Source: Trichoplax sp. H2 (Eukaryota > Placozoa > Uniplacotomia > Trichoplacea). Taken from it: a stretch of 64,000 nucleotides of DNA. The stretch covers positions 1 through 64,000 of the forward strand of contig NOWV01000090.1 of the NCBI GenBank assembly GCA_003344405.1, written 5' to 3'. Shown here piece by piece: positions 38,589 through 50,433 of this stretch. The first letter of the stretch is position 1. Each line of letters starts with the position of its first letter. Position numbers and translations under genes: made by a program. The notes beneath the pieces were generated by a model that worked only from the letters and a program-made list of their open reading frames with translations, was not told the DNA's origin and ran no database searches.

Positions 38589-41500
38589 CTAATAGAAATA
38601 GAATTTAATCATTATAGCATTAATAAAATTAGTTACTGTAATGAAATTAAAGATGTCAAGATTATGATACGTTGTCTAAAGAATAATTAGTAAAGCTTGA
38701 TTCGATTTCAGTGCAAGGTACCTGAATATATGCATTCTTAGTAAATATTTATTAACAGGACTGATTTGTTTTGAGAAATTATAGCTATGACTTGTTTGTG
38801 AAGACTATCGGGAAGTTCTCCTGGTTTTAAATAGATCTAGTATGCTGGACTAAAATTAATTATATTGCAATTATGATTGAGTGCCTATTATGCATGGATC
38901 TTTAGATAAATTACGCTAATGAAATAACTAGATTGGAATATTGGAAAAGGAGTAATCCATGTGCAGATATTACAGATATAGTAAAAACAAGTACAATTTC
39001 TACATAGCCCTATTTTACTAAAGTGTAAATATTTTTAACCAGTGGCTACTTACCGGACGACATAGCGAAGATATGTCATACTCTTGGAAATATTGATCGC
39101 TTGTAAAAGACTGATTTTGTTGATGTAAGGGATTTGTATATAAGCTAAGGCTATTTCTAATTTCATAGTTAGCATCCATGATTTCCATCACAAATTGCTG
39201 CGATGAACTGCTACCATTTGATATTTGATCGCTATTGACATTACTTAGGCTGCTTTGGTGACCAAATGATGGACTATCGCTACCTTCATTAGATATATGA
39301 AGTGGGTGGTTCTTTAATTGCCTACTTCCAGTAGTAAAACTATTACTTAGATCAGGCATATGCAGCAATTGTACACCGGTAAATCTCGAAGAATTTTCTT
39401 TGGCCAAAGTTGGAGCGCTGCGGCAATTTTTAGATGATAACAGAAGTTGTTTAGTTTTACGTTTAGCTTTATTATCGTTAGGTTCGATTCCTGGTAAATC
39501 TGAGCGCCGCGAATGTACTCGAATTAAACTTTCCGCAGTTGCATTAACATTATTTTGTGTACTCTCTTCCTGTTCTATTCCGTTTACTCCTGCGATATTA
39601 TTATCCGAATGATATGGTGGTGGTGGATCGTTATTCTTACCATCTGGCATCGGTTGATTACCAGAACCTAGACTGGTGTAACCAGCATCATCTTGACCTT
39701 CTTCGCCGAGTTGATGGCGTCTCCTGTTAGGAATTTGGCAAGCTGCTTCTGAGAATATTGATGTTGGATAGATAGTTTTCCTACTGGAATGATGCCTATT
39801 GCTGTTAATGGCACTTTTGTTACGAGTAAGTACATCAGCTACGATATCTTCACCTCGAACACTACGATAATAATATTCGTCTAAGAGACTCGTCCGTACT
39901 TCTCGACGATCGCTTGTTAGAGTAGATTCACTTTGGATGCCAATACTGTCAACATGGCCTGTTGATCCTCGAGCTAGAATAGATATTCCCTCTACATCGA
40001 CAGCAGCTTGAGATGTTGTATGGGCAGAAGCGTTGTCTCCTTGTGATATTTGATAACTACTAGCATTGTAGCTTTCACTGCTGATGCTGCTATCGCCATT
40101 ATCGGTACTATTATAAGCCTGATGGTTACAGCGACGAGCGTTACTATCCGCTCCTAATTATTAAATAATTATTAAGAAGAATTAGTTTCTGCGGACTAGT
40201 TATTAACTACTATTTAGCCATTAGTGAAGTGAAGAAATGAATACGTAGTGAAAATGATAAGTTTTATGTAATAGAGCCTGTTTTTACAACACTGCTGGGA
40301 TTGTTACAGGTATTAATTGGAATACTGTAGGAAAGAGTTTAAATAGTCGCTGAATTGCTATAGTAAGACAAAAGAAATTGACTCTCTGAATCGTACATAA
40401 TATATTGTATAGTATGTTATGTATTATTAGCAAGGCTGATTTGAGATAGTTTTACCTGTATTTTGAATATCCTGTGCTAATGAATCTGTAGCAGCAGCAA
40501 CGGTAACCTTTTCTTTAGTAACAGATTTCTTGTTTTTGTTGCAAACACACCAACAACAGATCAGTATTGATGTTACAATCAGAACACCACTAATAGCGCA
40601 TACGATCATCAGCCAAGTAAAATTGGAAAGTATAAATCTCTGTCCTGAGGAGATAGTTGGCGAATCGGTTGTTCCACTACCCACTGTAATAGATGGCATA
40701 ACAAGTGCGAAGCCGAAGTTTAATAACGGGAATAAATTTACCTCAAATTATATTTAATTAATAAGGAACGGTAATTTTTATACGGTTATATATATATATA
40801 TATATATGTATTGGGGAATAATAACGGAATTTTCGTTAATAAAGCATAATTAATTGATTTCAAGGATTGTAATTCATTGAAGTTTTATACCTGCTATCGG
40901 TATGCTCCAAGGTCCTATACCAACATTAGTTGAAACGGCCATTGAAACTAAATATTCGTACTTCGCATTAATTTTTCTAATAACTGCAAAATCCTCGTCT
41001 CGATAAATAGTTAAGTTTCTGTCTATGCTACCATCGCGAAAGCTTAAACGAATCTGTTTAATTATGAATATTATTGGCTGTTAGTATTGACCTATCATGT
41101 AAGATTTTAGTATTATCAATCTATCATATAGGCCTAGATTGAATCTAATTACTGTAAAAAAATCGACATTACAGATACTAGCAGTATAAGTAGGTCAAAC
41201 ACGATAAAGTAGAATATTATTAATAAAGAATTCATGGCTTGCATTTTCATTTTGCGTGTTAATAAACTGTATCGAGTAAAAGAACTATCAACATTTACAG
41301 TTTACATTTTTAATTTCTTACGAGATATGCGTAAAATTTTCCGTTTAATTGACTCTTGGTTAGTCTTTCCCATTTCAAGGCAATGGTGTTATTCACTTTG
41401 TATGCGTCTATTAGAACTGGTGCAACAGCTGGAACTAAAATAGATAAAATGTAGTAAATAAGTTAGTATAAATACAAGCCCTGCGAGTCTAAATATATCA

Positions 41501-44500
41501 TATTGTCACATTAAATAGTTATTATCAAATGGGCGCTTATATATAAATTGCATTACCACTTTCGGGCATGGTAAAGGAGAGACGGCGAACGTCTACTTGT
41601 TTATTCTTTAGATATGTTTTTAAAATAAAATCATATTCGAAATGCTCTTCCAGCCGGCTAATTATAATTTGAGTAGCTGTTGTATTAACCGTGTGCCAAT
41701 TATCTTGAGTGCCATACTTTTGAACATATGCAACAGTATAAGTAAAAGTCTCGCCATTGCCAACCTAGTAAATATACACCAAAAAGATTTAAAATTCTTT
41801 AGTATAGCGGAATATAAGTATGGGCGTAATCTACGGTAATTCAGATTTGATTATTATATTAGCAAATTGAGCATCCGAATTCTATTAGGCAGTGGATAGA
41901 ATACCTTATTCCATCTTAAAAGAACTGAAGATGGTGATAAAGCGGTTATGTTAAATTCTAGGCGATTAAATATTGGTGTTGTTTGAAGATTTAGAGGAGT
42001 TGGAGTTACAGACAATTCGGTAGCTGTAGATGTTAGTTTAGTCCTAATTATCGATGACATTGGTGATGTACTGGTACCATAGCCATTGATAGAAACTATC
42101 TGAAATTGATAGCGAGTATTTGGCTTTAAATTACGGATTGTAAATTCGGTTATGCTAATTGTCCCAACACGAGTTCTCTTTTTTCGACCACCAACTTCAT
42201 AGCAATCAATATAGACGAGAACAGGTACTCTTTCTCCGTCTTTGGGTATGTCCCATCGTAAACGAATAAACGAGCTTCCAATTTGAGTTTGATATGGCTT
42301 ATAGGGAGCTTTAGGTACTCCATAGGATTGTTCTATAGAGTAGAGGTCAATAACCTATTAAAAACCTTCCAATCTGAATTTTCGAAATGTTATATTTGAA
42401 TTGTATGCTTTACTCCGTAAATATGATGTGTAAATACTCACCAACAACTCTCAGATAGGCCACACTTGTTACTAAACCGGCATTATTGTAAGATCCACAC
42501 ATATACCAACCCTGATCGCTTGTCTGAACCAATTTAATGCCAATCGTATTCCAGGATAATCTTTTCACACGCGTATCATTCGATTTTAATAATTGATCAT
42601 TTTTACGCCAGTACACAATCGGTTGAGGATCTCCTTTTGAGTTGCATTTAATAGTTACGGTGTCATTGATGAAGACTGTCTTGTTGAACAATTCCGGTTT
42701 GATGACGGGTATAGTTGCCGTTGTATCAACTAATTATTAAAAGTTAATTCAAAACGCAGTTATTTTTATGATGTCGCTTTCTAAGTTATGCGTAATCGCA
42801 GAATATTATGAATAGAGTTGATAAAATAGATGAAAAGATCCAGTAAATTGAATTGGATTCCTATGCTTTTTATGATATCATAGAATAATGTAATACCTCT
42901 TACGACCAGTCTTACTAAAACATCCCTGCCTTGCATATTGCCAATGACCGAGCATTGGTATAGGCCAGAGTCTCGACCTACAGCCTAATCATAGATATTG
43001 ATTCATTAGAGATGCAATCGCCGAAGAGTTATAATAAATTGGGATATCAATCAATTACAATTATGGATGCATCTAAAATTTTTTATTTTTTCTATTTAAT
43101 AACATGACTGATATCAATTTATAATATATGAATTATACTACTTGGTGCATTTAGTAAATTATAAATCTGTCGAGATTCCTTTAGCACGGATACCCGTTAA
43201 ATTTTTATTATGAGTCAATGCTAGGTGCTAACAATAATACTCGCTAGTGCACTTTGATAACAATTATCCCGCAACTAAATTTCGTGCTCAATTTGGCTTG
43301 CTCATAAATTTATGCCACTGTTTACAAGAAAACTTACCTTCTTTATAACGAGAGTCCCATTATTTAATACATGCATTCCTTCTACCTCGCTTTGACCAGC
43401 GAACATCAAACTATCAGTTCCAATTTTTCTCCAAAAGAGTGCATGAGCATGATTTGCTTTACAATTAAAGTATACTAATTTTCCAACTTCTACCCATTTA
43501 TCAACAGGCACAACAGTAAATTTGGGAGGCTCTATACAAAACGATAATGAATTTTAAGAATTCAAAAATGAGGAGAACTTTGCTAATCATAGAATTAGTA
43601 TTCCAATTAGGTTCAATATTTTTTATTTTAATAAAAACATTATTAATACGGTTAAATATTTATTTCTGACGGAAAAGTTTAGAAATACACAATTTAAAAA
43701 TAAAATACTGCTTACGTTCAGTTTATTTTATATTGTAATTAATAATTTAGAATTTTTTTCGGCAGTACTCACCTTCGATATTGACTGTAAATATACGATT
43801 GATTTCTTTATGGACATTCGCTACGACACAAGTGAAGGTACCAGCATTTTCAAGTTGAATATTTTCGACATGTAATCTCATATTACGAAGTTGAAATCGA
43901 GGATCATTTTCAGTGATTACAGATTTTCCATAAAACCACTGAATTTTCGGTTTTGGTAGACCTTTAGCCGAACAGTCCAATGTCAACTTAGCTCCAACCG
44001 CAACGGAAACTCTAGTTTGAGCTTTGTTAATAAATCTGGGAATTTCTAATGTTACAATTAAGAATAAATACTTAGTAAATTATAATGCTACATACAAGGC
44101 AGTTGTCAATTTATCTGCTACCGAATCAACAAAACTAGAAACTTTTTCCTTACGGACATTTAATGGAGATTGATATCTTATTAAATGACAGCAATTAGTA
44201 ATTTGACATAATATCTTTAAGCTTTAAGTAAAATTAATACCGTTAACAGTCAAGTATGCTGCTTCAGAACGTTTCACACCAGCTAAATTTTCTGCTACAC
44301 AGACATAAAATCCGAGATCATAATGATCGACATTAGGAATAGTTAAAACACTTTCAGGCGTGGTAGTATAAGTAATCCTGCCACCAGATTGAATAATTTT
44401 GCCATTTTTCTCCCACATAATACTTGGTTTTGGGTTTGCTCGTGGTGCATGGCAGGTTAATTTTGCCGTTCCTGATGTTGTTATTGTGATGTTGGAAGGA

Positions 44501-47500
44501 GAAATTCGGAATTTATCTCGCAAATCTACATTTATTGATATCAAACACGATAATTCAATTCCTGATTTGATATTAAGTGATTAAAAATTATGCAAAAAGA
44601 GGATAGAAGACATTTTTTTGAGTACATAAATTATCGTCTAATGCTAAGTTATGGCAAGATAAATTTACTTACAAGCTATTGTAATGGTGGCATTGCGACT
44701 AAAGACAGAACCAAATTGATTTTTGGCCATGCATTGGTAGATACCAGCATCTGTGTATTTGCTAGTTTTAGTTACTTTCGTAATGTAGAGTGCACCACCA
44801 ATTAATAATAGTCTTGGATTAATTTTAGGGTCAATAACTAGTAATTTGCCATTCTTCAGCCAAGTAATTTTAGGATATGGTGAACCGGTTGCACTACAAC
44901 GAAGTGTGATGCCGGTATTACGTCGGACAATAAAGTCCTGTGGCTCTTCAATAAAAACTGGGGCAGCACCTACGAAAAAGAATTAGTTACTTAATGATAA
45001 AGAGAAATATAAAATATTTGAAAAGTAATTGCTATATTTTAGAGTTGAAAAAATATAGTAATCACAAATATAGAATTTATTATAAGTTGAAATCGGATTA
45101 ACAACGCCTGTTTGTATTCGTAAACTTAAAATAAATATCGATGAAGAATTTTGCTTTCGGCATCTTTGAGTATTGTTTTACACTGCTTCTAGTAATATGC
45201 AACTGCTTAATTGGAATGGTGTAGTAATTTTTCGTAGATTAGAAGGAAATTATGGCGTTCAGTTTTTTTAGTTTAATGATCGCAAAATGGGGGAATAACT
45301 GATTTAAAAATTTCAGAAATCAAGCTTGATGTAAATCTAGTCATCGTCTCGTGATCTCAAATAAGCAGGAAAAAAAGGCATACGTGCACGTATCAAGAGA
45401 AATACTGTACCGGCAGTTTTATTAAAATTTACATAAATATTAGTGTTAAAACATCATTATAACTTGTCTAGACAAGTAATAATAACTACATAGCAATATA
45501 TCGAAAAGATATTAGCAATACTTACTAGTATTGCTAACATACAGAGTAGAAATTTTGGGAATACTATTTTGAGAATTTGAAAGAGTGTGAAACGATTTAG
45601 TCTTATTTATATCTTAACAATTTAATCTTCCCTTAGATTGGCATGTTATAGTACTAAGTTGCGTAGCTTAATTATGCTGAGAACGACAACTTAATTTGCG
45701 GACTAAACTCAAGCATATTCTGAATTATGTTCTTGAAATTGCATAAGTTAATCATTTACGATTGCATTCCTACATGCTGTGATAAGGATGCTAATAAATG
45801 AAATTGCCAGTTTTAGAAATACTCTGTAATTTTAATTGTAGCTGGATAACCCTAACCATTGAAAGGATTATTCTTAGTATAAGGTCAATATGATAGATTT
45901 TTGAAAACTTGCCCCTTCTACTTCAACTTTGACAACCCATTACACATGAACTATCAGCACTAAATCCAATTTTTCATGTGTGTCTGATTAAGGTAGAAAT
46001 TGCAGCTATGGTGATAACATAGGGTTACTATGCACCAAGTACAAACATTAATTCTATTAAGAAGAATCCTTTCTCTTTTTTTAGTTTAAGAATAAAAAGA
46101 AAAAGATTTTCAAAGGGACAATTACAGATATCCTTCACTAGAAAAACTCTACTAACTATCCAGTTTGCGGTACAAAAGTTGAATATACCACGGTCTAATC
46201 GTTATAGATTCTCTAACTTCAGATCTCGATCGGTTGGTGCCCTTTATTCTATCTTTCAGAATCATCTAAATTAATACAGCAATATTGCTGGGCTAGCGAT
46301 CGTGTAGAAGAGCAATTGCCACTATTTTACATTTTAGGAAAATGAACATCGTGCTGTGTTTTATCAGTAGTTCACAAAAATTATTTTGAGAAGAATGAAT
46401 TAACTAAATAAACTAGATATTAATGAGCGTTGTATTCACATGGAGAGGGAAGTAGAGTTATTTCGTTTTACAAGTTATAAGGTAATGATCTCTGGCAGTA
46501 TAGTTACAGTTGAAATTGATTTCCTTAAGCTTTCATCCGCGAATAAAATAAAGATTTTTAAATTATAGTAGATATAGTTAATGGCAAAGATAAAGTTCAA
46601 GGATTTTTGTAATTTTATGGATAATGTTATTTAAACTTATTCTTGTTTAAATTAGTTCTTTCAATACGTAGTTAGAAAAAAAAGGATTGAAAATTATTTG
46701 AATAAAAAGAAGAATAAGTACTGTATGATAGTTTCATTCTTATTGTCATGATGTTCATAATTTTTATTATCCACATGACTATTATTAGAAAAGCAAAGGA
46801 ATAGTATAACAACGGTAAACCACATTATCAGGGTAGGGAAAGTTTATAATTCGCTAAGTAGTTAATGAGACAATCGAAAGAGTAAATTCTCTACATTAAT
46901 ATCAACTTCGCACGATCATAATGGAAGGACGCCTGATGGTCGATGATGAACTATTCTAAAAACGATTGTCAATTATTGTTATCGATTCATACTGGTAATA
47001 GTAGACAACACGCCAAGAATAACATCCAGTTCTATTCTTTTTACTGTACATTTAATTAGACAGATATTATAAATTAATGCTGAATACTTCAATTTAATGA
47101 AGACGAGAAAGTTACATAATTTCTCTCGATTTATACTTGGTCATTAAATGGGTTACAGGATAAAAACTTTCTACCCGATGTCAATAACATTTCTGCTATT
47201 TTTCTCTCATAAAGACTCATGCAGAGATAAAAAATGATCTAGTCTTTACTTGAAATACTATGACACTTAAAACTCCATAAATACTTTTGGTGTGTGATGA
47301 CTCACGCTTGGGCTTTTATGGTTAATACAGATTGAAATTTTCGACTTGTCCATAAATGACTGATGACTAGTTCTGTTTTTACTCGAATAATACTGTATTG
47401 TACTACTCATACGGAAAATTCGATATAAAAGGAAATCCAGTTGATAATCAGAAATGGATAGAACTTCACAGATTTTTATTTAGCCCAGTTAATAATGTCT

Positions 47501-50433
47501 ATCAACATTTTTTCTAAGCTAATACAAATAATTAACGCATGCACTCGAACTCTTACCCTAAATATGAAGGCAAAGTCAATTTTGTATTTAAAATGAAATC
47601 GATAAAGCATAAAAAAAAGCCTTTGCCTCGCCGAAGAAAATAATAGCAGAAGAATAGAAATCAATTTTAAACAAAAGGCAAACAGAGGGAATGTCTTGCA
47701 TTGCTTTCAATGGATCAAGTAGCAATAATAGGAGAAAAGCTGTCTTGAAATTCCCTAATGATATTTTTTTTAATGTGGTCTACTTTCTTCATTTTGGATA
47801 GGATAATCGTTCGTCAAAAGCGATACGGTAGTCTTGTAATTACGGGTAATGTAATTTTGTCGACAATTTCTGTTGGAGTAGTGGTATTGGGTGATGGATC
47901 ATGATAATATTTAAATACAGATATATAAATCCTATGATAACATTACATCATCTGGAAATTAAATTAGAAAAAATTAAATTTTCGTTCTGTAGGCCATCCG
48001 ATACTCCTTGAGATTAGTGGGATTTGAAAGCAATGCTCAATTAGTTTCTTATGTAAGATAGGCAAGAGGACACGTGTAGCGACGATTGTAATATACTTCT
48101 AATAATTATACAAGATAATCATATACCGTACTCGTAGGGAGTAATGTGATTGAGATATCGTAATATCAATCTTTGCGGGTGGGGAAACATGTAGTGTTGG
48201 ATGTTAGTAACGAGTATTTTCATCAAGTGAAATAGAAAAACAGGGACTCATGGGACGAATCATATGGACGGTAAATGTGGACCCGCTGCGACGATTGCAG
48301 TTGTTTTTAGTTATAATAATAACTAAACCCTTAAAAAGAGTTGGGATGGGGCTCTTTTTATTATCGTTGCGGTAATAACATTATGTGAACTTTAGGAAAA
48401 ATAAGAATTAGTTCATGATTGATTTTCTAAAAGTAGAGGGCCTAATCGTCCTCACTGTAAAAATTTTATTAATTCTAAAAGATGAAATAATTGCATGTAT
48501 AATCTTTCACTTGTATATTATATAGAATCCCGTCAGCCGAAATCGATTTAATTTATATATCTATTCTTCCAACCTTTAGCCTAATCATCAGACTTACAAA
48601 CTGATCAATCATACGAAAATTACTACTTAATTCGTTTCTCACTCATTAATTACTTCAAAGATAAATGAGTAACTAATATATTTTCATGATATTTTCTAAG
48701 TTATCAACTGCACTTGAGCATTAATACCGATTTAAAATCTACTCAAGATTGACCATCTATTGTACTACTTACTTCTTATTAAAATATAGTATTTTTCTTA
48801 TTTAATTTTTAAGCCAATAAGGTGAGGACTTTGATCTCGAGGTAGTAGCCTATTCACTAATTCTTTATAACATATTTATTGAGAAAGAGAACACAGGAAG
48901 GATTCAAGAATAAATTATAATAACTGTATCGTATATTTGCTTTGGAGGTTTAGTACGAAAATGAGCGATTTTTCTTTTCTTTACTCCTGCATCTTAATTT
49001 TAATGATTAGTCAAAGTCGGCTGAAAGATTGCATGCTAGCAACAGCCTGAGGAAGTCAGAAAGATTAGGAAATTAATCAATTTTAATATATAACTACAGT
49101 AGTTCTTGTAAAGTACGTTTTGACGAAGATTAAAATTTCTTTAATTAGAAATTATCGACGTGTAGTACTGAGTATGATTATGTTATGACACGGGTGTAAT
49201 TTTATACGTATGTATATACCGAATTTCATACTACACGCTATTGGGAGCTTACTAAAATAGTTTCTGTTATGATTATGATGCGATATTTTGGTAGAATCGA
49301 GAAATTTATTCTTCTAGCTGATAAAGCAACAACCTTTTTTGCAAACTTAGATTCCCTCATTTACAGTAATATCTCAAATTGTCTTTATATTATTATGTTT
49401 AGTTAGATTATGGTAAAGAAACAAACTTGATTTAAGATATTTGGAGGGTACTAATAAGAAATTTTGTCGAAAATGAATCAATATAGCAAAATAAATCTTG
49501 TATGCGCTATTCTTTGATGCTCACGTCCGCATTTGTAGATACATTAATCTAATTGCTAAATTTATTGAGTACATAGAATTTAGCAAAAGGGACTTTGAAG
49601 AATGAGTTATTGAACGTGATTAACATTTTAAAATTGAATGACAATTAGTGGTTAAAGCAAATTTCTAGAAATCTGAAGTGGTTAATTGAATAGACAAAAT
49701 TTGCCGATGAAGGCATTCATTAAGTAATTTCTGACCAAGAACTGAAAACTTCAGAATTTTAGATGCAAATGCAGGCATTTTACGAATGAACTATTGAAAA
49801 TTTTAACAGATCTAAAACAGCTAAGGGCGGATATTATGGACTGCCGGAAAACTTATACAGAAATAAAAAATGCTTGAAAACTTAATAAGACTTTATTTAC
49901 ATTTTATTACTACCTTTTGGAAGAGTCAATTTCTGTCATTAAGCTATTTCGTGACAATTATCCGCTATCCTTTCTGTAGGTATTAGTAATGTTTGTACTA
50001 TGGGGTGAAGGTTGGCGTATTCATATTTGTACATTTTCAGCATTGTAAACGCGCACTGTAGTCTTATATGCATTATTTAATTTATATAGAAAATCTTTAC
50101 CCATCCTCTACAATGCTGGCACCTTACTTAATTATAGCATCTAAAAATATCATCAAAGGGGTTTAAAATTAATTCTGCTACTTCACTTCAGTATGTGTGG
50201 TACTGTAATCTGTTTTGTCAGTTTCGAATTAGTGAATAACGGAAGTTTTGTTTAATTTCATGACTTAATCGTGACGTTAGCGAGTCTAGAATTTTTTAAC
50301 AGAATTATAGGCTGATATTTAACTCACAGAATATAATTTAGAAAGCGGACTTACCTATTCGATTCTCCATTGCTAACGAATGACGGCTTGAAGCCAAAAT
50401 GAATAGGAATAAAAGTAATTTTGGATATCTCAT
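37779..50433 (-). CDS. robo: Roundabout-like guidance receptor, 5 Ig + 3 FN3 + TM, 14 exons, 1517 aa
   Basis: This is a single-pass receptor of the Robo family, which binds Slit through Ig1-Ig2 and directs cell and axon migration. Exons in transcript order: 50433-50355, 44969-44673, 44525-44241, 44045-43773, 43531-43338, 42984-42897, 42729-42442, 42332-41905, 41764-41557, 41434-41322, 41053-40891, 40683-40456, 40153-39054, 38588-37779. All introns are GT-AG and phases agree. Layout by residue: signal peptide about 1-21, Ig1 27-125, Ig2 126-220, Ig3 221-311, Ig4 312-405, Ig5 406-501, FN3 502-805 (three), TM about 829-853, cytoplasmic tail 854-1517. The Robo-specific signatures are LRDKFR opening Ig2 (human LRDDFR), CHAPRANPKPSIMWEKNG in Ig2, and EPPKF with ALFWRKIGTDSLMFAGQ in Ig4. 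The 5+3 domain count excludes DCC/neogenin (4+6). The tail shows no clear CC1-CC3 motif. Confidence 0.95.
39054..40153 (-). CDS. robo: Robo-like exon 13: proximal cytoplasmic tail
   Basis: It encodes about 366 residues of low-complexity, Ser/Asn-rich cytoplasmic sequence that I cannot align to bilaterian Robo tails. Short motifs are DEYYYRSV and DDAGYTSLG (tyrosines that could be phosphorylated), PPPPY at residues 1058-1062 (WW-domain PPxY type, overlapping a proline run), and the basic patch KAKRKTKQ. The donor GTAAGT at 39053 ends the exon even though the frame stays open for a further dozen codons. Confidence 0.9.
40456..40683 (-). CDS. robo: Robo-like exon 12: juxtamembrane and transmembrane segment
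   Basis: Residues 806-881 consist of a Ser/Thr-rich stalk and a hydrophobic helix of about 25 residues from W829 to C853. The helix contains several cysteines (CCWCVC at its cytoplasmic end) and is followed by a basic stop-transfer stretch, NKNKKSVTKEK. The cysteine cluster could be palmitoylated; this is an inference. Confidence 0.92.
40787..40810. repeat. (TA)n microsatellite in Robo-like intron 11
   Basis: Uninterrupted alternating TA run between the FN3-3 and transmembrane exons. It is likely to vary in length between individuals. Confidence 0.85.
40891..41434 (-). CDS. robo: Robo-like exons 10-11: FN3-3
   Basis: Exons 41434-41322 and 41053-40891 together form the third FN3 domain (IALKWERL in the first, KINAKYEYLVSMAVSTNVG and GPWS in the second). 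The intron is phase 0 inside the domain, and the outer boundaries are phase 1. Confidence 0.9.
41557..42332 (-). CDS. robo: Robo-like exons 8-9: FN3-1 and FN3-2
   Basis: Exon 42332-41905 encodes the whole first fibronectin type III domain (core RLRWD, then NLKPNTRYQFQI) and the first part of the second (VLLRWNK). Exon 41764-41557 completes FN3-2 (DNWHTV, then HFEYDFILKTYL). The intron between them is phase 0. The start of exon 8 was placed at the CTCTATAG acceptor, because the alternative acceptor upstream gives an immediate stop. Confidence 0.9.
42442..42729 (-). CDS. robo: Robo-like exon 7: Ig5
   Basis: Residues 406-501 contain Cys434, Trp446 (IVYWRKNDQLL, close to human ILWRKDGVLV) and Cys483 (DQGWYMC). 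It is a phase 1-1 exon. Confidence 0.94.
42897..43531 (-). CDS. robo: Robo-like exons 5-6: Ig4, split by an intron
   Basis: Exon 43531-43338 (residues 312-376) carries EPPKFTVVP, Cys335, Trp345 and the Robo-like LFWRKIGTDSLMF stretch. Exon 42984-42897 (residues 377-405) supplies the second cysteine, Cys387, in DSGLYQC. The internal junction is phase 0, while the outer junctions are phase 1, so Ig4 is the only Ig domain here interrupted by an intron. Confidence 0.93.
43773..44045 (-). CDS. robo: Robo-like exon 4: Ig3
   Basis: Residues 221-311 begin EIPRFI and contain Cys245, Trp256 and Cys292 (NAGTFTC). One phase 1-1 exon encodes the whole domain. Confidence 0.94.
44241..44525 (-). CDS. robo: Robo-like exon 3: Ig2 with the LRDxFR signature
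   Basis: Residues 126-220 start with YLRDKFRISPSN, the short Robo-specific linker between Ig1 and Ig2. The disulfide is Cys150-Cys201 and the core tryptophan is W163. The acceptor at the ATGTAG preceding ATTTGCGAG was chosen because only this keeps the LRDKFR motif in phase. The exon is phase 1-1. Confidence 0.95.
44673..44969 (-). CDS. robo: Robo-like exon 2: Ig1
   Basis: Residues 27-125 form a complete I-set Ig domain with Cys51, Trp63 and Cys106 and the DAGIYQC signature. APVFIEEP and RLLLIGGALYI align with human Robo Ig1 (PRIVEHP, HRMLLPSGSLFF). In the family Ig1 is the main Slit-binding domain. The exon is phase 1-1. Confidence 0.94.
44970..50354 (-). other. First intron of the Robo-like gene (5.4 kb)
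   Basis: It has a GTAAGT donor and an AG acceptor and is by far the longest intron of the gene; most of the others are under 1 kb. No nested gene is evident. The 62-codon frame at 47476-47664 is unrecognised. Long first introns often hold enhancers, which is an inference here. Confidence 0.75.
50355..50433 (-). CDS. robo: Robo-like exon 1: signal peptide
   Basis: It encodes MRYPKLLLFLFILASSRHSLA and a few further residues. A basic start (R2, K5) followed by a hydrophobic stretch and a likely cleavage site after LA make a typical secretory signal. The donor is GTAAGT in phase 1, which joins the Ig1 exon 5.4 kb away. The start is supported by the signal peptide alone, because no homologous residues lie in this exon. 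Confidence 0.85.

Noticed and set aside
39475-39500. tRNA B-box-like GGTTCGATTCC
   Set aside because: It lies inside the Robo-like cytoplasmic exon, in a well-supported frame on the other strand, and there is no A-box, anticodon stem or acceptor stem around it.
39400-39612. 70-codon plus-strand open frame
   Set aside because: It is antisense to Robo-like exon 13, whose frame is continuous with the transmembrane exon.
40456-44969. Assignment to DCC/neogenin, contactin or Dscam
   Set aside because: DCC and neogenin have 4 Ig and 6 FN3 domains, contactins have 6 Ig and a GPI anchor, and Dscam has about 10 Ig. The 5+3+TM layout and the LRDKFR linker fit Robo only.
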